From an uncultured Cocleimonas sp. (GTDB taxonomy: Bacteria > Pseudomonadota > Gammaproteobacteria > Thiotrichales > Thiotrichaceae): DNA of 6,228 bases. The notes under the pieces are model-generated. The model was not told the DNA's origin. It ran no database searches and saw only the letters and a list, made by a program, of their open reading frames with translations. Below are positions 1 to 6,011 of this stretch, piece after piece. The position numbers and the translations under genes were made by a program. Location: the NCBI GenBank assembly GCA_938041705.1, contig CALISP010000208.1:1-6228 (forward strand), written 5' to 3'. Positions within the stretch are counted from its first letter, which is position 1; every line of letters starts with the position of its first letter.

Positions 1-1
1 A

Positions 2-604
2 TATTGCATTCATGAGTATATTTTTAGTTACGGAATCATTGAATCGCCATTAGAAAAGGGTAAAAAATGTATCGAATCAGCCATCAAAATAGGTTCAAAT
101 ATTTCAGAGTCACGTTATATATACGGACTAATTTTATTTCATCAGAAAGAATGGAGCTTGAGTATTGAGCAATTCAAACTAGCTAGAAGTATTTGCAGCT
201 ATAATACCATTATCGAATTTGGAGTAGGCTTCCATTTATGCAAAATGAATCAGTGGGATGAAGGTCTAGATCAAGTAAACAAGACAATGTTGTTATCTAA
301 TACGTACCCATCGATTTATCATTTGGTTCCATTTCTCGACTTTTATAGAACAGGAAATTACGAACAAGCTTTATCTGAGGCAAAAAAAATTACTATTACT
401 GGCCTCGTTTATGCACCTCTAGCAAGATGTGTAAGTTATGCACAACTCGGAAAACTAGAAGAGGCTGATAAGGAGTTCAAGGAAGTCTTAAAACGATATC
501 CTGAATTTATGAATACAGGCAGAAAGCATTTAAGTCGATTTTTAGGTAATGAAATACTCGCAAAAACAATATGGGAAGGTATATTGAAAGTTAGGAATGG
601 TTAA
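2..604 (+). CDS. C-terminal part of a tetratricopeptide-repeat protein (5' end outside the window)
   Basis: The reading frame is open from base 2 to the TAA at 602-604 and has no ATG upstream, so the gene starts left of the window. The first usable start inside it, a TTG at 158, has no ribosome binding site and would cut through a repeat. The 200 visible residues form helix pairs of tetratricopeptide type: a PLEKGKKCIESAIKI helix, then YIYGLILFHQKEWSLSIEQF, then FLDFYRTGNYEQALSEAKK, then YAQLGKLEEADKEFKEVLKRYP. The ending (YPEF, then IWEGILKV) resembles the C-terminus common in CadC-like winged-helix regulators and in class III adenylate cyclases that carry a C-terminal TPR array. The missing N-terminus is therefore probably a DNA-binding or cyclase domain, but this cannot be seen. 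TPRs bind proteins or peptides. It faces the transposase remnant convergently across 98 bases and shows no link to the other genes. Confidence 0.8.
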   Translation, partial: YCIHEYIFSYGIIESPLEKGKKCIESAIKIGSNISESRYIYGLILFHQKEWSLSIEQFKLARSICSYNTIIEFGVGFHLCKMNQWDEGLDQVNKTMLLSNTYPSIYHLVPFLDFYRTGNYEQALSEAKKITITGLVYAPLARCVSYAQLGKLEEADKEFKEVLKRYPEFMNTGRKHLSRFLGNEILAKTIWEGILKVRNG

Positions 605-702
605 AATAATGAGCTTAAAATTAAACAGAAAATAGAATGTTTATCACTTTTACTTTAAATCTTTATTCTATGTTAAATACTAAATTCAGATAAATAAACT
701 TT
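605..702. other. Convergent intergenic gap with weak inverted repeats
   Basis: This 98-base AT-rich gap separates the convergent ends of the TPR gene and the transposase remnant. It holds a 7-base inverted repeat, ATAGAAT at 632-638 and ATTCTAT at 665-671, with a 26-base loop. At its right edge lies a perfect 14-base palindrome, ACTTTTTAAAAAGT, at 698-711, which includes the stop codon of the remnant. The palindrome could help end transcription, but it has no GC in the stem core and no clear T-run in a terminator position. I see no continuation of the transposase DDE domain in this gap. Confidence 0.4.
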
Positions 703-1125
703 TTAAAAAGTAGTGCAATGTTTTGCTTCGATAGGTTTTGCTTTTAAAGTATCTTCAATTTTAATTAATAAACTTTGTTCAAAAAGAAGGGAACTGAATT
801 CTGTAATACAGGCGGCACTTGGAATCTCGTCACGATCAAGATCAATTAACGCAAAATCTCTCAAATTATCTACTTGAAACAATGCCTTTTCTATTCCTGA
901 AGGAGACATCTCAAAATGACGTGTCAGAATATATATTCTCAGCATACTTTCAACTGTAAGTAATATATGACTTGTTTTACTTTTAACATAGTAGGGATAA
1001 ATAGCATCTACCAAATCATCCCAATCTGTTTCTTGGTCAATTTCTTGTAATTCTATAAAGCGAAAATCATGATTGTAATTAATGCATTTATTACTTTCTA
1101 CAAATGCCTTGATGTCAGTTTGCAT
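703..1125 (-). pseudogene. Truncated IS5-family transposase, N-terminal domain only
   Basis: The 140-residue product matches the N-terminal domain of IS5-family transposases (DUF772 / InsH N-terminal type). Seen: W35 and the LVDAIYPYY stretch (38-46), the hallmark ESMLRIYILTRHFEMS (59-74), EKALFQVDNLRDFALIDL (79-96), then an IPxxxxIxxF motif (101-110). Full-length enzymes are roughly 300 residues or more and go on to a DDE catalytic core. Here the frame ends at TAA after KHCTTF, and none of the catalytic residues is present. The usual IPDxTTIxxFR motif is also altered to IPSAACITEFSS, which fits decay. An ATG with AAGGG 9 bases upstream (1135-1139) is retained. No terminal inverted repeats or target duplication could be recognised, so this is an insertion-sequence relic unable to transpose. 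It could still encode a short DNA-binding protein, though nothing shows this. Confidence 0.8.
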
Positions 1126-1392
1126 AATATTAAACCCTTATTTATATTATGGAATTAGTATGAACTTGTATTTATCACTTACGAAGTTACAGAAAAAATA
1201 TTACGGTATCAAAAACATTCAATATTCTTAGAGAAATGTATTTCACTGATTGATATTAAAAGAATTTAATCAATGGTTTATCTAAAAAAACTTAAAAAGT
1301 TGGGGGGTGTCATTTTCAAATATGATCTTTTAAGCAGATATTTTTATTCATCAACAACTCTCAATATATTCGTTGTTTTTAAACTGCCATGT
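1126..1392. other. Non-coding stretch between transposase remnant and cyclase gene
   Basis: I see no gene in these 267 AT-rich bases. They hold the ribosome binding site of the transposase remnant (1135-1139), an AT-only hairpin at 1249-1274 (arms of 12 and 10 bases around the loop AGAA), a six-G run at 1302-1307, and short dyads just past the stop of the cyclase gene. The dyads are TTAAAC/GTTTAA at 1379-1396, overlapping the stop, and AACTT/AAGTT at 1289-1301. The left end of the original insertion sequence should lie here, but no terminal repeat was recognisable. Confidence 0.45.
1284..1301 (-). terminator. Weak candidate terminator of the binding protein-cyclase unit
   Basis: On the minus strand, about 90 bases past the cyclase stop, the sequence reads AACTT-TTT-AAGTT followed by five more T. 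This is a five-pair stem with a three-base loop and a T-run. The stem has only one G-C pair, so it would be unstable. It is offered because no better terminator is visible downstream of the unit. Confidence 0.2.
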
Positions 1393-3540
1393 TTAAGCGT
1401 TTATGAGCTTCATATTACTAGAATAGACTTGGTTTCTACCTTCTGATTTAGCACAATATAAAGCTTCATCGGCTAATTTTATCAACTCTGAAGCAGTAGT
1501 GTTTTTATTGGGTTTAAGTGATGCTACGCCTAAGCTAACAGTCACATGAGGTGCTGTTGGTGATTTCGCATGAGGAAGAGCGAGCATTTCTATCTTTTCA
1601 TGAACTACTTCAGCAAACTTTGTAGCTACCTCATTATTTGTCATAGGAAGAATTACCGCAAATTCTTCACCACCATAACGTGCAAGTAAGTCACCATCGC
1701 GTTTGAAAATATCAGCAATACTGTTAGCTAGACTAGTTAAACAATTGTCGCCCTCAACATGGCCATAGTAATCATTGTAAAGCTTAAAATGGTCAATATC
1801 GAACATGATAAGTGAAAGCGAAGATCCAAGACGAGTCGCGCGCTTTATTTCAGAATCTAAGGTTTCATCAAAGCAACGTCGGTTAGCTATCCCAGTTAAG
1901 CCATCCCTTAAAGATAAACCAAGTAATTGATCATTATTTTTTGAAAGTATGGCCTGAGCTGCTAGTAATTGTGATTCTTGCTCTTTACGTTTTGATATAT
2001 CCCTTACAATTCCTGTAAAGTGGCGAATGGTTCCTGTTTTAACTTCAGCTACAGATACCTCCATGAAGAACTCTTCTCCATTTCTTCTCATACCCTTTAT
2101 TTCTTTACTACTGCCAATGAGCTCTAGCCGCCCGTTATTTATATGTGTAGCAATATCCTCTTTGTAATGCAGGGCGTACATAGGTGGCATGAGGATTGTG
2201 ATGCATTGATTGATAACTTCACTTTCATTGTAACCAAAGATTTCTTCAGCCGCTGGGTTGAATGTAAGCACTGTTCCATTGCTATCAATTACTATAATTC
2301 CATCAACAGCGTTATCAACAATAGCCCTCAAGTGTGCTTCTCTGTCACTTAAGAGTTCCTTTCTATGAAATGCATCAATCAAATTACCAATGGCATTCCA
2401 GATAATATTTAGCTCACTGATTGAATTATCAGTGTATCCGTTTTTAGCATTTGCTAACGCAACCATACCCGTAAGTTGTTGTTTACCGTTGTACATGGGT
2501 ATTCCAGCGAAGCTTTTTAGTTCGGGGTGTCCTTTTGATAAGCCTAAACTTAATAAATCAACTTCTGGTTTATTATCAATGACATTTCGACCTGTAATCA
2601 AAGCTTGGCCTAATAAGTTGTCTATATTTGTAAAGTTTAATTCACCTTTAATAACTGATTCAAACATGTTTCGGCTGGGAATGTCCCAAGCGATATTAGT
2701 CATTACGAGTATTTTTAAATAAGGCTGATTTTTTTCATCATATTTCACTTCCCCGATCAATCCGAAATGACTCTCGCTAAGCTCTAGTAAAGTATCGAGC
2801 ATGTCGCAGTAAACCGCTCCGGTGTCTTGTACGGTTAGAAATTTTGACTGCATATTATGTACAGAATCCTGAATCATTTGCTGACGCATTATCTGATTTT
2901 CACGATGTTTAAGGTCATTCCTCATATGGTTAAAGTTCTCAACAAACTTTGTGAGAACCGTATCGGATGTTTTAGGCAAAGGCATCATGAAATCACCTTC
3001 AGCAATTTTTGAGCTAGCAATACTTAGTTTTTTTAGGGGATTGTGAATAAATTTATTTTGTAGAAATACCCCAATCAACATTATTAGAAAGCTGGAAGCT
3101 AGAACAAGCAGTTCCAGATGTTGAAGCTTTTGAAGCTTCGGTGCAACAAGGGAATCAATATCTGTTTGAACTTGAATGTTCCCCAGTTTCTGCTCATTAT
3201 AAATTAAAGGGTATTTAATAATACTCACCGTATCAGAAGGTGGTAATACCGATTTAAAAAGTGGGTATAACTGTGTGCCATCTACTTTCATCAAAATAAC
3301 AGAGTTCCAAGCCACATTATTCTCAACAACAGAATCTAGCATAGTATGGAGTTCTGCTAAATCACCAGACAACATTGCAGAAAGTACAGTATCTGATATC
3401 AAGCGCGTCTTTTCTTGCTCATGAGCTAGGGAACTTTGTAACTCGTTATCAATGTAATAAGGTAGCCAGAAAAAATGTAAGATAATTGCCAAGCTGCCCA
3501 TGACAAAAAGAAACGGTATATAGTATTTTATGAATTTCAT
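1393..3540 (-). CDS. Membrane-bound diguanylate cyclase with HAMP, GAF, PAS and GGDEF domains
   Basis: This 715-residue inner-membrane protein should make c-di-GMP from two GTP. Domains in order: membrane helix 7-27; periplasmic sensing region about 28-140; membrane helix 142-160; HAMP about 161-214 (P168, EGD at 181-183); GAF about 232-394, with the FGLIGEV and TNIAWD motifs of a GAF type common in hybrid sensors; PAS about 400-515, ending in GIVRDISKRK; GGDEF about 545-706. The cyclase residues look complete: RDGLTGIANRR (545-555), D581, N589 and D598 for metal and GTP, and GGEEF at 623-627. An RxxD inhibitory site (R614, D617) stands at the usual spacing before GGEEF, so product feedback is expected. 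No EAL or HD-GYP domain is present. The gene starts 21 bases after the PhnD-like binding-protein gene, with AAAGG (3550-3554) 9 bases before ATG. The two are almost certainly cotranscribed, and the periplasmic region is the likely docking site for that protein. Confidence 0.95.
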   Translation of the reverse strand: MKFIKYYIPFLFVMGSLAIILHFFWLPYYIDNELQSSLAHEQEKTRLISDTVLSAMLSGDLAELHTMLDSVVENNVAWNSVILMKVDGTQLYPLFKSVLPPSDTVSIIKYPLIYNEQKLGNIQVQTDIDSLVAPKLQKLQHLELLVLASSFLIMLIGVFLQNKFIHNPLKKLSIASSKIAEGDFMMPLPKTSDTVLTKFVENFNHMRNDLKHRENQIMRQQMIQDSVHNMQSKFLTVQDTGAVYCDMLDTLLELSESHFGLIGEVKYDEKNQPYLKILVMTNIAWDIPSRNMFESVIKGELNFTNIDNLLGQALITGRNVIDNKPEVDLLSLGLSKGHPELKSFAGIPMYNGKQQLTGMVALANAKNGYTDNSISELNIIWNAIGNLIDAFHRKELLSDREAHLRAIVDNAVDGIIVIDSNGTVLTFNPAAEEIFGYNESEVINQCITILMPPMYALHYKEDIATHINNGRLELIGSSKEIKGMRRNGEEFFMEVSVAEVKTGTIRHFTGIVRDISKRKEQESQLLAAQAILSKNNDQLLGLSLRDGLTGIANRRCFDETLDSEIKRATRLGSSLSLIMFDIDHFKLYNDYYGHVEGDNCLTSLANSIADIFKRDGDLLARYGGEEFAVILPMTNNEVATKFAEVVHEKIEMLALPHAKSPTAPHVTVSLGVASLKPNKNTTASELIKLADEALYCAKSEGRNQVYSSNMKLINA

Positions 3541-3549
3541 AAGCGTAGA

Positions 3550-3554
3550 CCTTT
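3550..3554 (-). promoter_or_regulatory. Ribosome binding site of the diguanylate cyclase
   Basis: On the minus strand AAAGG lies 9 bases before the ATG, inside the 21-base gap after the binding-protein stop. It fixes the start at 3540 and lets the second gene be translated from a shared transcript. Confidence 0.65.
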
Positions 3555-3561
3555 GAAGAGA

Positions 3562-4395
3562 TTACTTAACGTAAAAGTCTTCCAGGCCCATTTCGCGTAA
3601 TTCGTCATAATCACTTAGATTTGCAATACCCAGTTTTTTCATTGGAATTTTTTGTAGCAGTTTTGCATCAGCTTCAGACTTTGCCATCTTTAAAAAAGCA
3701 TCTTGTATTTTTTTACTAATCTCAGGGTTTATTCGAGGGTGTACAGCAATCGGATGCGGAGAAACCTTGGTTGTCTCATATAAAACGCGCAAATTATTAC
3801 TAACATCAGGCTTTTGTTGAGAGAATGTTTTTTGAACACCACCGCCAGCCGCAACCTGCCCTAGTAATACATTAAGATAAACAGAAGTGTGACTTTTTAC
3901 ATAGGTGTAATCAGGCTTAATATTAAATTTTGTTGAGAATTCTGTTCGGGGAATAAGCGCTGCGCCTAATGCATTAGGTGCAGGTAAAGCAATAAGTTTG
4001 CCATCTAGCTGTTCAATTTTAGTAATCGGGCTGTCCTTTTTTACAACAATGATGCCATATAGCTTTCGGCCTATATCACGCACGATAGGCGTATAACCTT
4101 GACTCTCGTTAGCGACAATCAAGTGGTAAGGGTTCATATAAGCAATGTCATATTTGCCTGCAGTAAAATCTTTCTCGAATTCAGGAATATTAGGCGAACC
4201 TGCCAGTTTAAACGATAAACCAGTTTCATCTTCTAGACGTTTAAGAATGGGCGTCCATATCTTTTGGGTGCGTCGCGCATCAAATTGTGGAACCACTCCT
4301 AAAGTATAAGTAGTCTCAGCAAATACTTCAGATGGGATTAAACTGATATTAATGAATGCCATCGTAAAAATGGCAAGAAGATCACTTTTCTTCAT
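3562..4395 (-). CDS. PhnD-like periplasmic substrate-binding protein, probable sensor partner of the adjacent cyclase
   Basis: The 277-residue product belongs to the phosphate/phosphite/phosphonate (PhnD/SsuA-type) binding-protein family. Residues 1-26 are a signal peptide with a VFA cleavage site before E27, so the mature protein is periplasmic. Family signatures: GVVPQFDARRTQKIWTPIL (33-51), YDIAYMNPYHL (82-92), RDIGRKLYGIIVVKKDSPI (106-124), ALPAPNALGAALIPR (136-150), HTSVYLNVLLGQVAAGGGVQ (169-188), APHP-like SPHPIAVHPR (212-221), and the GLEDFYV ending (270-276). There is no lipobox and no cysteine anywhere. No ABC permease or ATPase gene follows. Instead, 21 bases on, comes a membrane diguanylate cyclase, which suggests a role in sensing, not uptake. 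Proteins of this subfamily are known beside histidine kinases and cyclases. The true ligand is unknown; a phosphate-like oxyanion or a phosphonate is likeliest. Start: ATG with AAAAAGG (4403-4409) 7 bases upstream. Confidence 0.92.
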   Translation of the reverse strand: MKKSDLLAIFTMAFINISLIPSEVFAETTYTLGVVPQFDARRTQKIWTPILKRLEDETGLSFKLAGSPNIPEFEKDFTAGKYDIAYMNPYHLIVANESQGYTPIVRDIGRKLYGIIVVKKDSPITKIEQLDGKLIALPAPNALGAALIPRTEFSTKFNIKPDYTYVKSHTSVYLNVLLGQVAAGGGVQKTFSQQKPDVSNNLRVLYETTKVSPHPIAVHPRINPEISKKIQDAFLKMAKSEADAKLLQKIPMKKLGIANLSDYDELREMGLEDFYVK

Positions 4396-4402
4396 GTTAA
4401 AA

Positions 4403-4409
4403 CCTTTTT
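4403..4409 (-). promoter_or_regulatory. Ribosome binding site of the PhnD-like gene
   Basis: AAAAAGG on the minus strand, 7 bases before the ATG. It is a good match and supports the start at 4395. Confidence 0.7.
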
Positions 4410-4411
4410 GA

Positions 4412-4425
4412 TAGACTTATGTCTA
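4412..4425. promoter_or_regulatory. Dyad in the leader of the binding protein-cyclase unit
   Basis: TAGAC-TTAT-GTCTA is a perfect five-pair inverted repeat just upstream of the ribosome binding site. Further upstream on the minus strand lie a -10-like TATAAA in the stretch 4432-4446 and a perfect palindrome, AGATTAATCT, at 4471-4480. The dyad may be an operator or a leader hairpin close enough to influence ribosome access. No convincing -35 box was found at the right distance, so the promoter itself is not assigned. Confidence 0.3.
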
Positions 4426-4566
4426 CAGTAAATTATTTTTATAATTAGGTGTACTCATCCATCTTATTAGAGATTAATCTACAAATCCATCCAAATATCA
4501 ATCAACTGACATACGGCATTTTCAGTAATTGGCAGGTTTGGAAATTTAGATTCTAGAATGGTTTCA

Positions 4567-4587
4567 AGGAGGACTCTCCTGTTTTTT
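4567..4587 (+). terminator. Terminator-like hairpin, plus-strand orientation
   Basis: AGGAG and CTCCT pair perfectly around the four-base loop GACT, and G plus six T follow (4582-4587). This has the form of an intrinsic terminator for plus-strand transcription, yet no plus-strand gene lies to its left. It may stop antisense transcription towards arsJ or may be chance. Read on the minus strand the hairpin lacks a T-run, so it is a poor arsJ terminator. Confidence 0.3.
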
Positions 4588-4629
4588 GGCGTTTTAAAAT
4601 ACAATCTTCGAGAAATAGAAGGGAGTCTT

Positions 4630-5904
4630 TTAAACTGTATTTTTAAGATGTTTCGGTAACATAAACGATAACCCACCAGTCACAATCAAAAATCCAGCAG
4701 ATACCCATAAACATCCGATCAATCCATGGTTTTGATAGATTAATCCAGATAACACCGTGCCTGTTAATCTACCTGCTGCGTTTGCCATGTAGTAGAAACC
4801 GACATTCATCGCGACTTTGTCATGGTCGGCGTAAGCAAGGATAAGATAAGAGTGAACGGCAGAGTTTATTGCAAATACGATTGCGAAAATGAATAGTCCT
4901 GAGATCAAAATGAGTTCTACGTTTTCTAGATTTACTGATGTTTTTAGATTTGCATTTTGCATGAGTGCGATTGCAATAGCTGCAGGTATTAACGCGAGTA
5001 TGAAGGCTAAGATTTTGGCGGTGAAACCTGTTGGAGTATTTGTGCGAGACAATAGTTTTGGTGCAAGTGCTTGTACGACGCCGTAACCGATTATCCACAA
5101 TGCCATGAAGGTGCCAACTTGAGTGTAGTTCCAGTTTAATATTTCGACTAAAAATACAGGCAATGCGACGACAAACCAAACATCACGAGAGCCGAATAGA
5201 AAGAAACGTGTGGCTGATAACCAATTGATTGCAGAGGTATTTGAAAATACTTGAGTGAATTTTGGTTTAGCGTTTGTTTTGTTTTTACCTAACTCTTTGG
5301 GAATCAACAAAAGTGTGATTATTAAGACGATAAATAAACTGCCCGCGAGAATGAAGAGTGATAGTCGAAATCCAGCAACGTCTAATAAAAATGCGCCAAG
5401 AAAATAACCGATACCTTTAAGTGCATTTTTAGAACCTGTTAGAATCGCGACCCATTTAAACAACTTCGAATCTTGATTTGTGCTTTTATCTGACTTGTTT
5501 TGATTTGAATGTTCTTTTGCTTTTCCAAGCACTGTTTTTACACCTGCTTTGGCAGACATCTTATTCAAGTCTTTGGCGATGCCTGATAAGGCTTGCGCGA
5601 ACATTACATAAGCAACACTCAACATACTGTCGGAAACAGTCAGCATCAATAAAGCGATTACTTGTAAGGCCATGCCGATATGCATGGTGACGTTTAATCC
5701 CAATTTTACGCCAAGCCAGCCACCGACTAAGTTAGTAATAATGCCGAAGAACTCATAAAATAAAAACAACATTGCTACTTCAAAAGCCGAGTAACCAAGC
5801 AGATGAAAATACAAAACCACCAGCATTCGAATCGCGCCATCAGTTAGCGTAAATGCCCAATAGCCAGCAGTTATTGTTAGATAGTTTTTTGTATTAGTTT
5901 CCAT
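4630..5904 (-). CDS. arsJ: ArsJ, organoarsenical MFS exporter
   Basis: This 424-residue inner-membrane protein of about 12 helices matches ArsJ. ArsJ exports 1-arseno-3-phosphoglycerate, formed when glyceraldehyde-3-phosphate dehydrogenase accepts arsenate; the product then breaks down outside the cell, so the pair gives arsenate resistance. Diagnostic stretches: YWAFTLTDGAIRMLVVLYFH (15-34), LFLFYEFFGIITNLVGGWLG (46-65), QALSGIAKDLNKMSAK (104-119), LFKWVAILTGSKNALKG (148-164), FLFGSRDVWFVVALPVF (235-251), VHSYLILAYADHDKVA (350-365) and VGFYYMANAAGRLTGT (368-383). The central loop, about 123-146, carries a hydrophilic N/K/S/Q-rich stretch that I recall as longer than in typical ArsJ. The usual partners, a gapdh gene and arsR, are not adjacent: upstream is a divergent unrelated gene and downstream is the PhnD-like gene. 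ATG at 5904 is the only good start, since no alternative lies between it and the upstream in-frame stop. No clear Shine-Dalgarno precedes it. Confidence 0.93.
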   Translation of the reverse strand: METNTKNYLTITAGYWAFTLTDGAIRMLVVLYFHLLGYSAFEVAMLFLFYEFFGIITNLVGGWLGVKLGLNVTMHIGMALQVIALLMLTVSDSMLSVAYVMFAQALSGIAKDLNKMSAKAGVKTVLGKAKEHSNQNKSDKSTNQDSKLFKWVAILTGSKNALKGIGYFLGAFLLDVAGFRLSLFILAGSLFIVLIITLLLIPKELGKNKTNAKPKFTQVFSNTSAINWLSATRFFLFGSRDVWFVVALPVFLVEILNWNYTQVGTFMALWIIGYGVVQALAPKLLSRTNTPTGFTAKILAFILALIPAAIAIALMQNANLKTSVNLENVELILISGLFIFAIVFAINSAVHSYLILAYADHDKVAMNVGFYYMANAAGRLTGTVLSGLIYQNHGLIGCLWVSAGFLIVTGGLSFMLPKHLKNTV

Positions 5905-5964
5905 TAATGCAGCTAGGTAATTCTTATTCTTTATTTTAACAGTTGATGATTAATTGAGTATGAC

Positions 5965-6006
5965 AATCTTTTTAATCTTTTTAATCTTATTGAGATTTAA
6001 AGATTA
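5965..6006. repeat. Nine-base tandem repeat forming an imperfect inverted repeat
   Basis: AATCTTTTT occurs twice, followed by a third partial copy AATCTT (5965-5988), so AATCT recurs every 9 bases. The last copies pair with AGATTTAAAGATTA at 5993-6006, giving arms 5973-5987 and 5993-6006 around the loop TATTG. The spacing and symmetry suggest repeated binding half-sites, but the AT-rich content makes chance possible. Confidence 0.4.
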
Positions 6007-6011
6007 TTACC

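Larger units (their letters stand above)
4396..4629. other. Gap between arsJ and the sensor unit, no recognisable gene
   Basis: These 234 bases separate two minus-strand genes. They contain the leader of the PhnD-like gene (dyad, ribosome binding site, possible -10) and, nearer arsJ, a hairpin AGGAG-GACT-CTCCT at 4567-4580. A short minus-strand frame, 4479-4676, spans most of the region and overlaps the arsJ end by 47 bases, but it has no ribosome binding site and no recognised relatives. No minus-strand terminator with a T-run follows arsJ, so readthrough from arsJ into the sensor unit is possible. Confidence 0.45.

Noticed and set aside
158..604. TTG start for the TPR gene at 158
   Set aside because: The frame is open to base 2 with TPR-like sequence upstream, so the TTG start is an artefact of the window edge.
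1249..1274. Intrinsic terminator at the AT-rich hairpin
   Set aside because: The stem has only one G-C pair per arm and no T-run on either strand, so it is reported only as a dyad in the non-coding stretch.
2143..2352. Plus-strand frame opposite the PAS region of the cyclase
   Set aside because: Antisense to a strongly supported domain, with no ribosome binding site and no family resemblance.
2390..2722. Plus-strand 110-residue frame opposite the GAF region
   Set aside because: Antisense shadow of the GAF coding sequence; the product has no recognisable motif.
3562..4395. AioX-type arsenite-binding protein
   Set aside because: AioX depends on a cysteine for arsenite binding, and this protein contains none.
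4479..4676. 65-residue minus-strand frame overlapping the arsJ end
   Set aside because: It starts inside arsJ in another frame, has no ribosome binding site before its ATG, and resembles no family I know. It is not a GAPDH remnant. Kept only as a mention in the gap description.
4889..5086. Plus-strand 65-residue frame opposite arsJ
   Set aside because: Antisense shadow of arsJ with no start signals.
4820..5179. Minus-strand 119-residue frame within arsJ
   Set aside because: Alternative frame of arsJ, rich in R, H, S and C as expected from an out-of-frame reading of a membrane protein gene.
5478..5690. Plus-strand 70-residue frame opposite arsJ
   Set aside because: Antisense shadow of arsJ; no ribosome binding site or motif.
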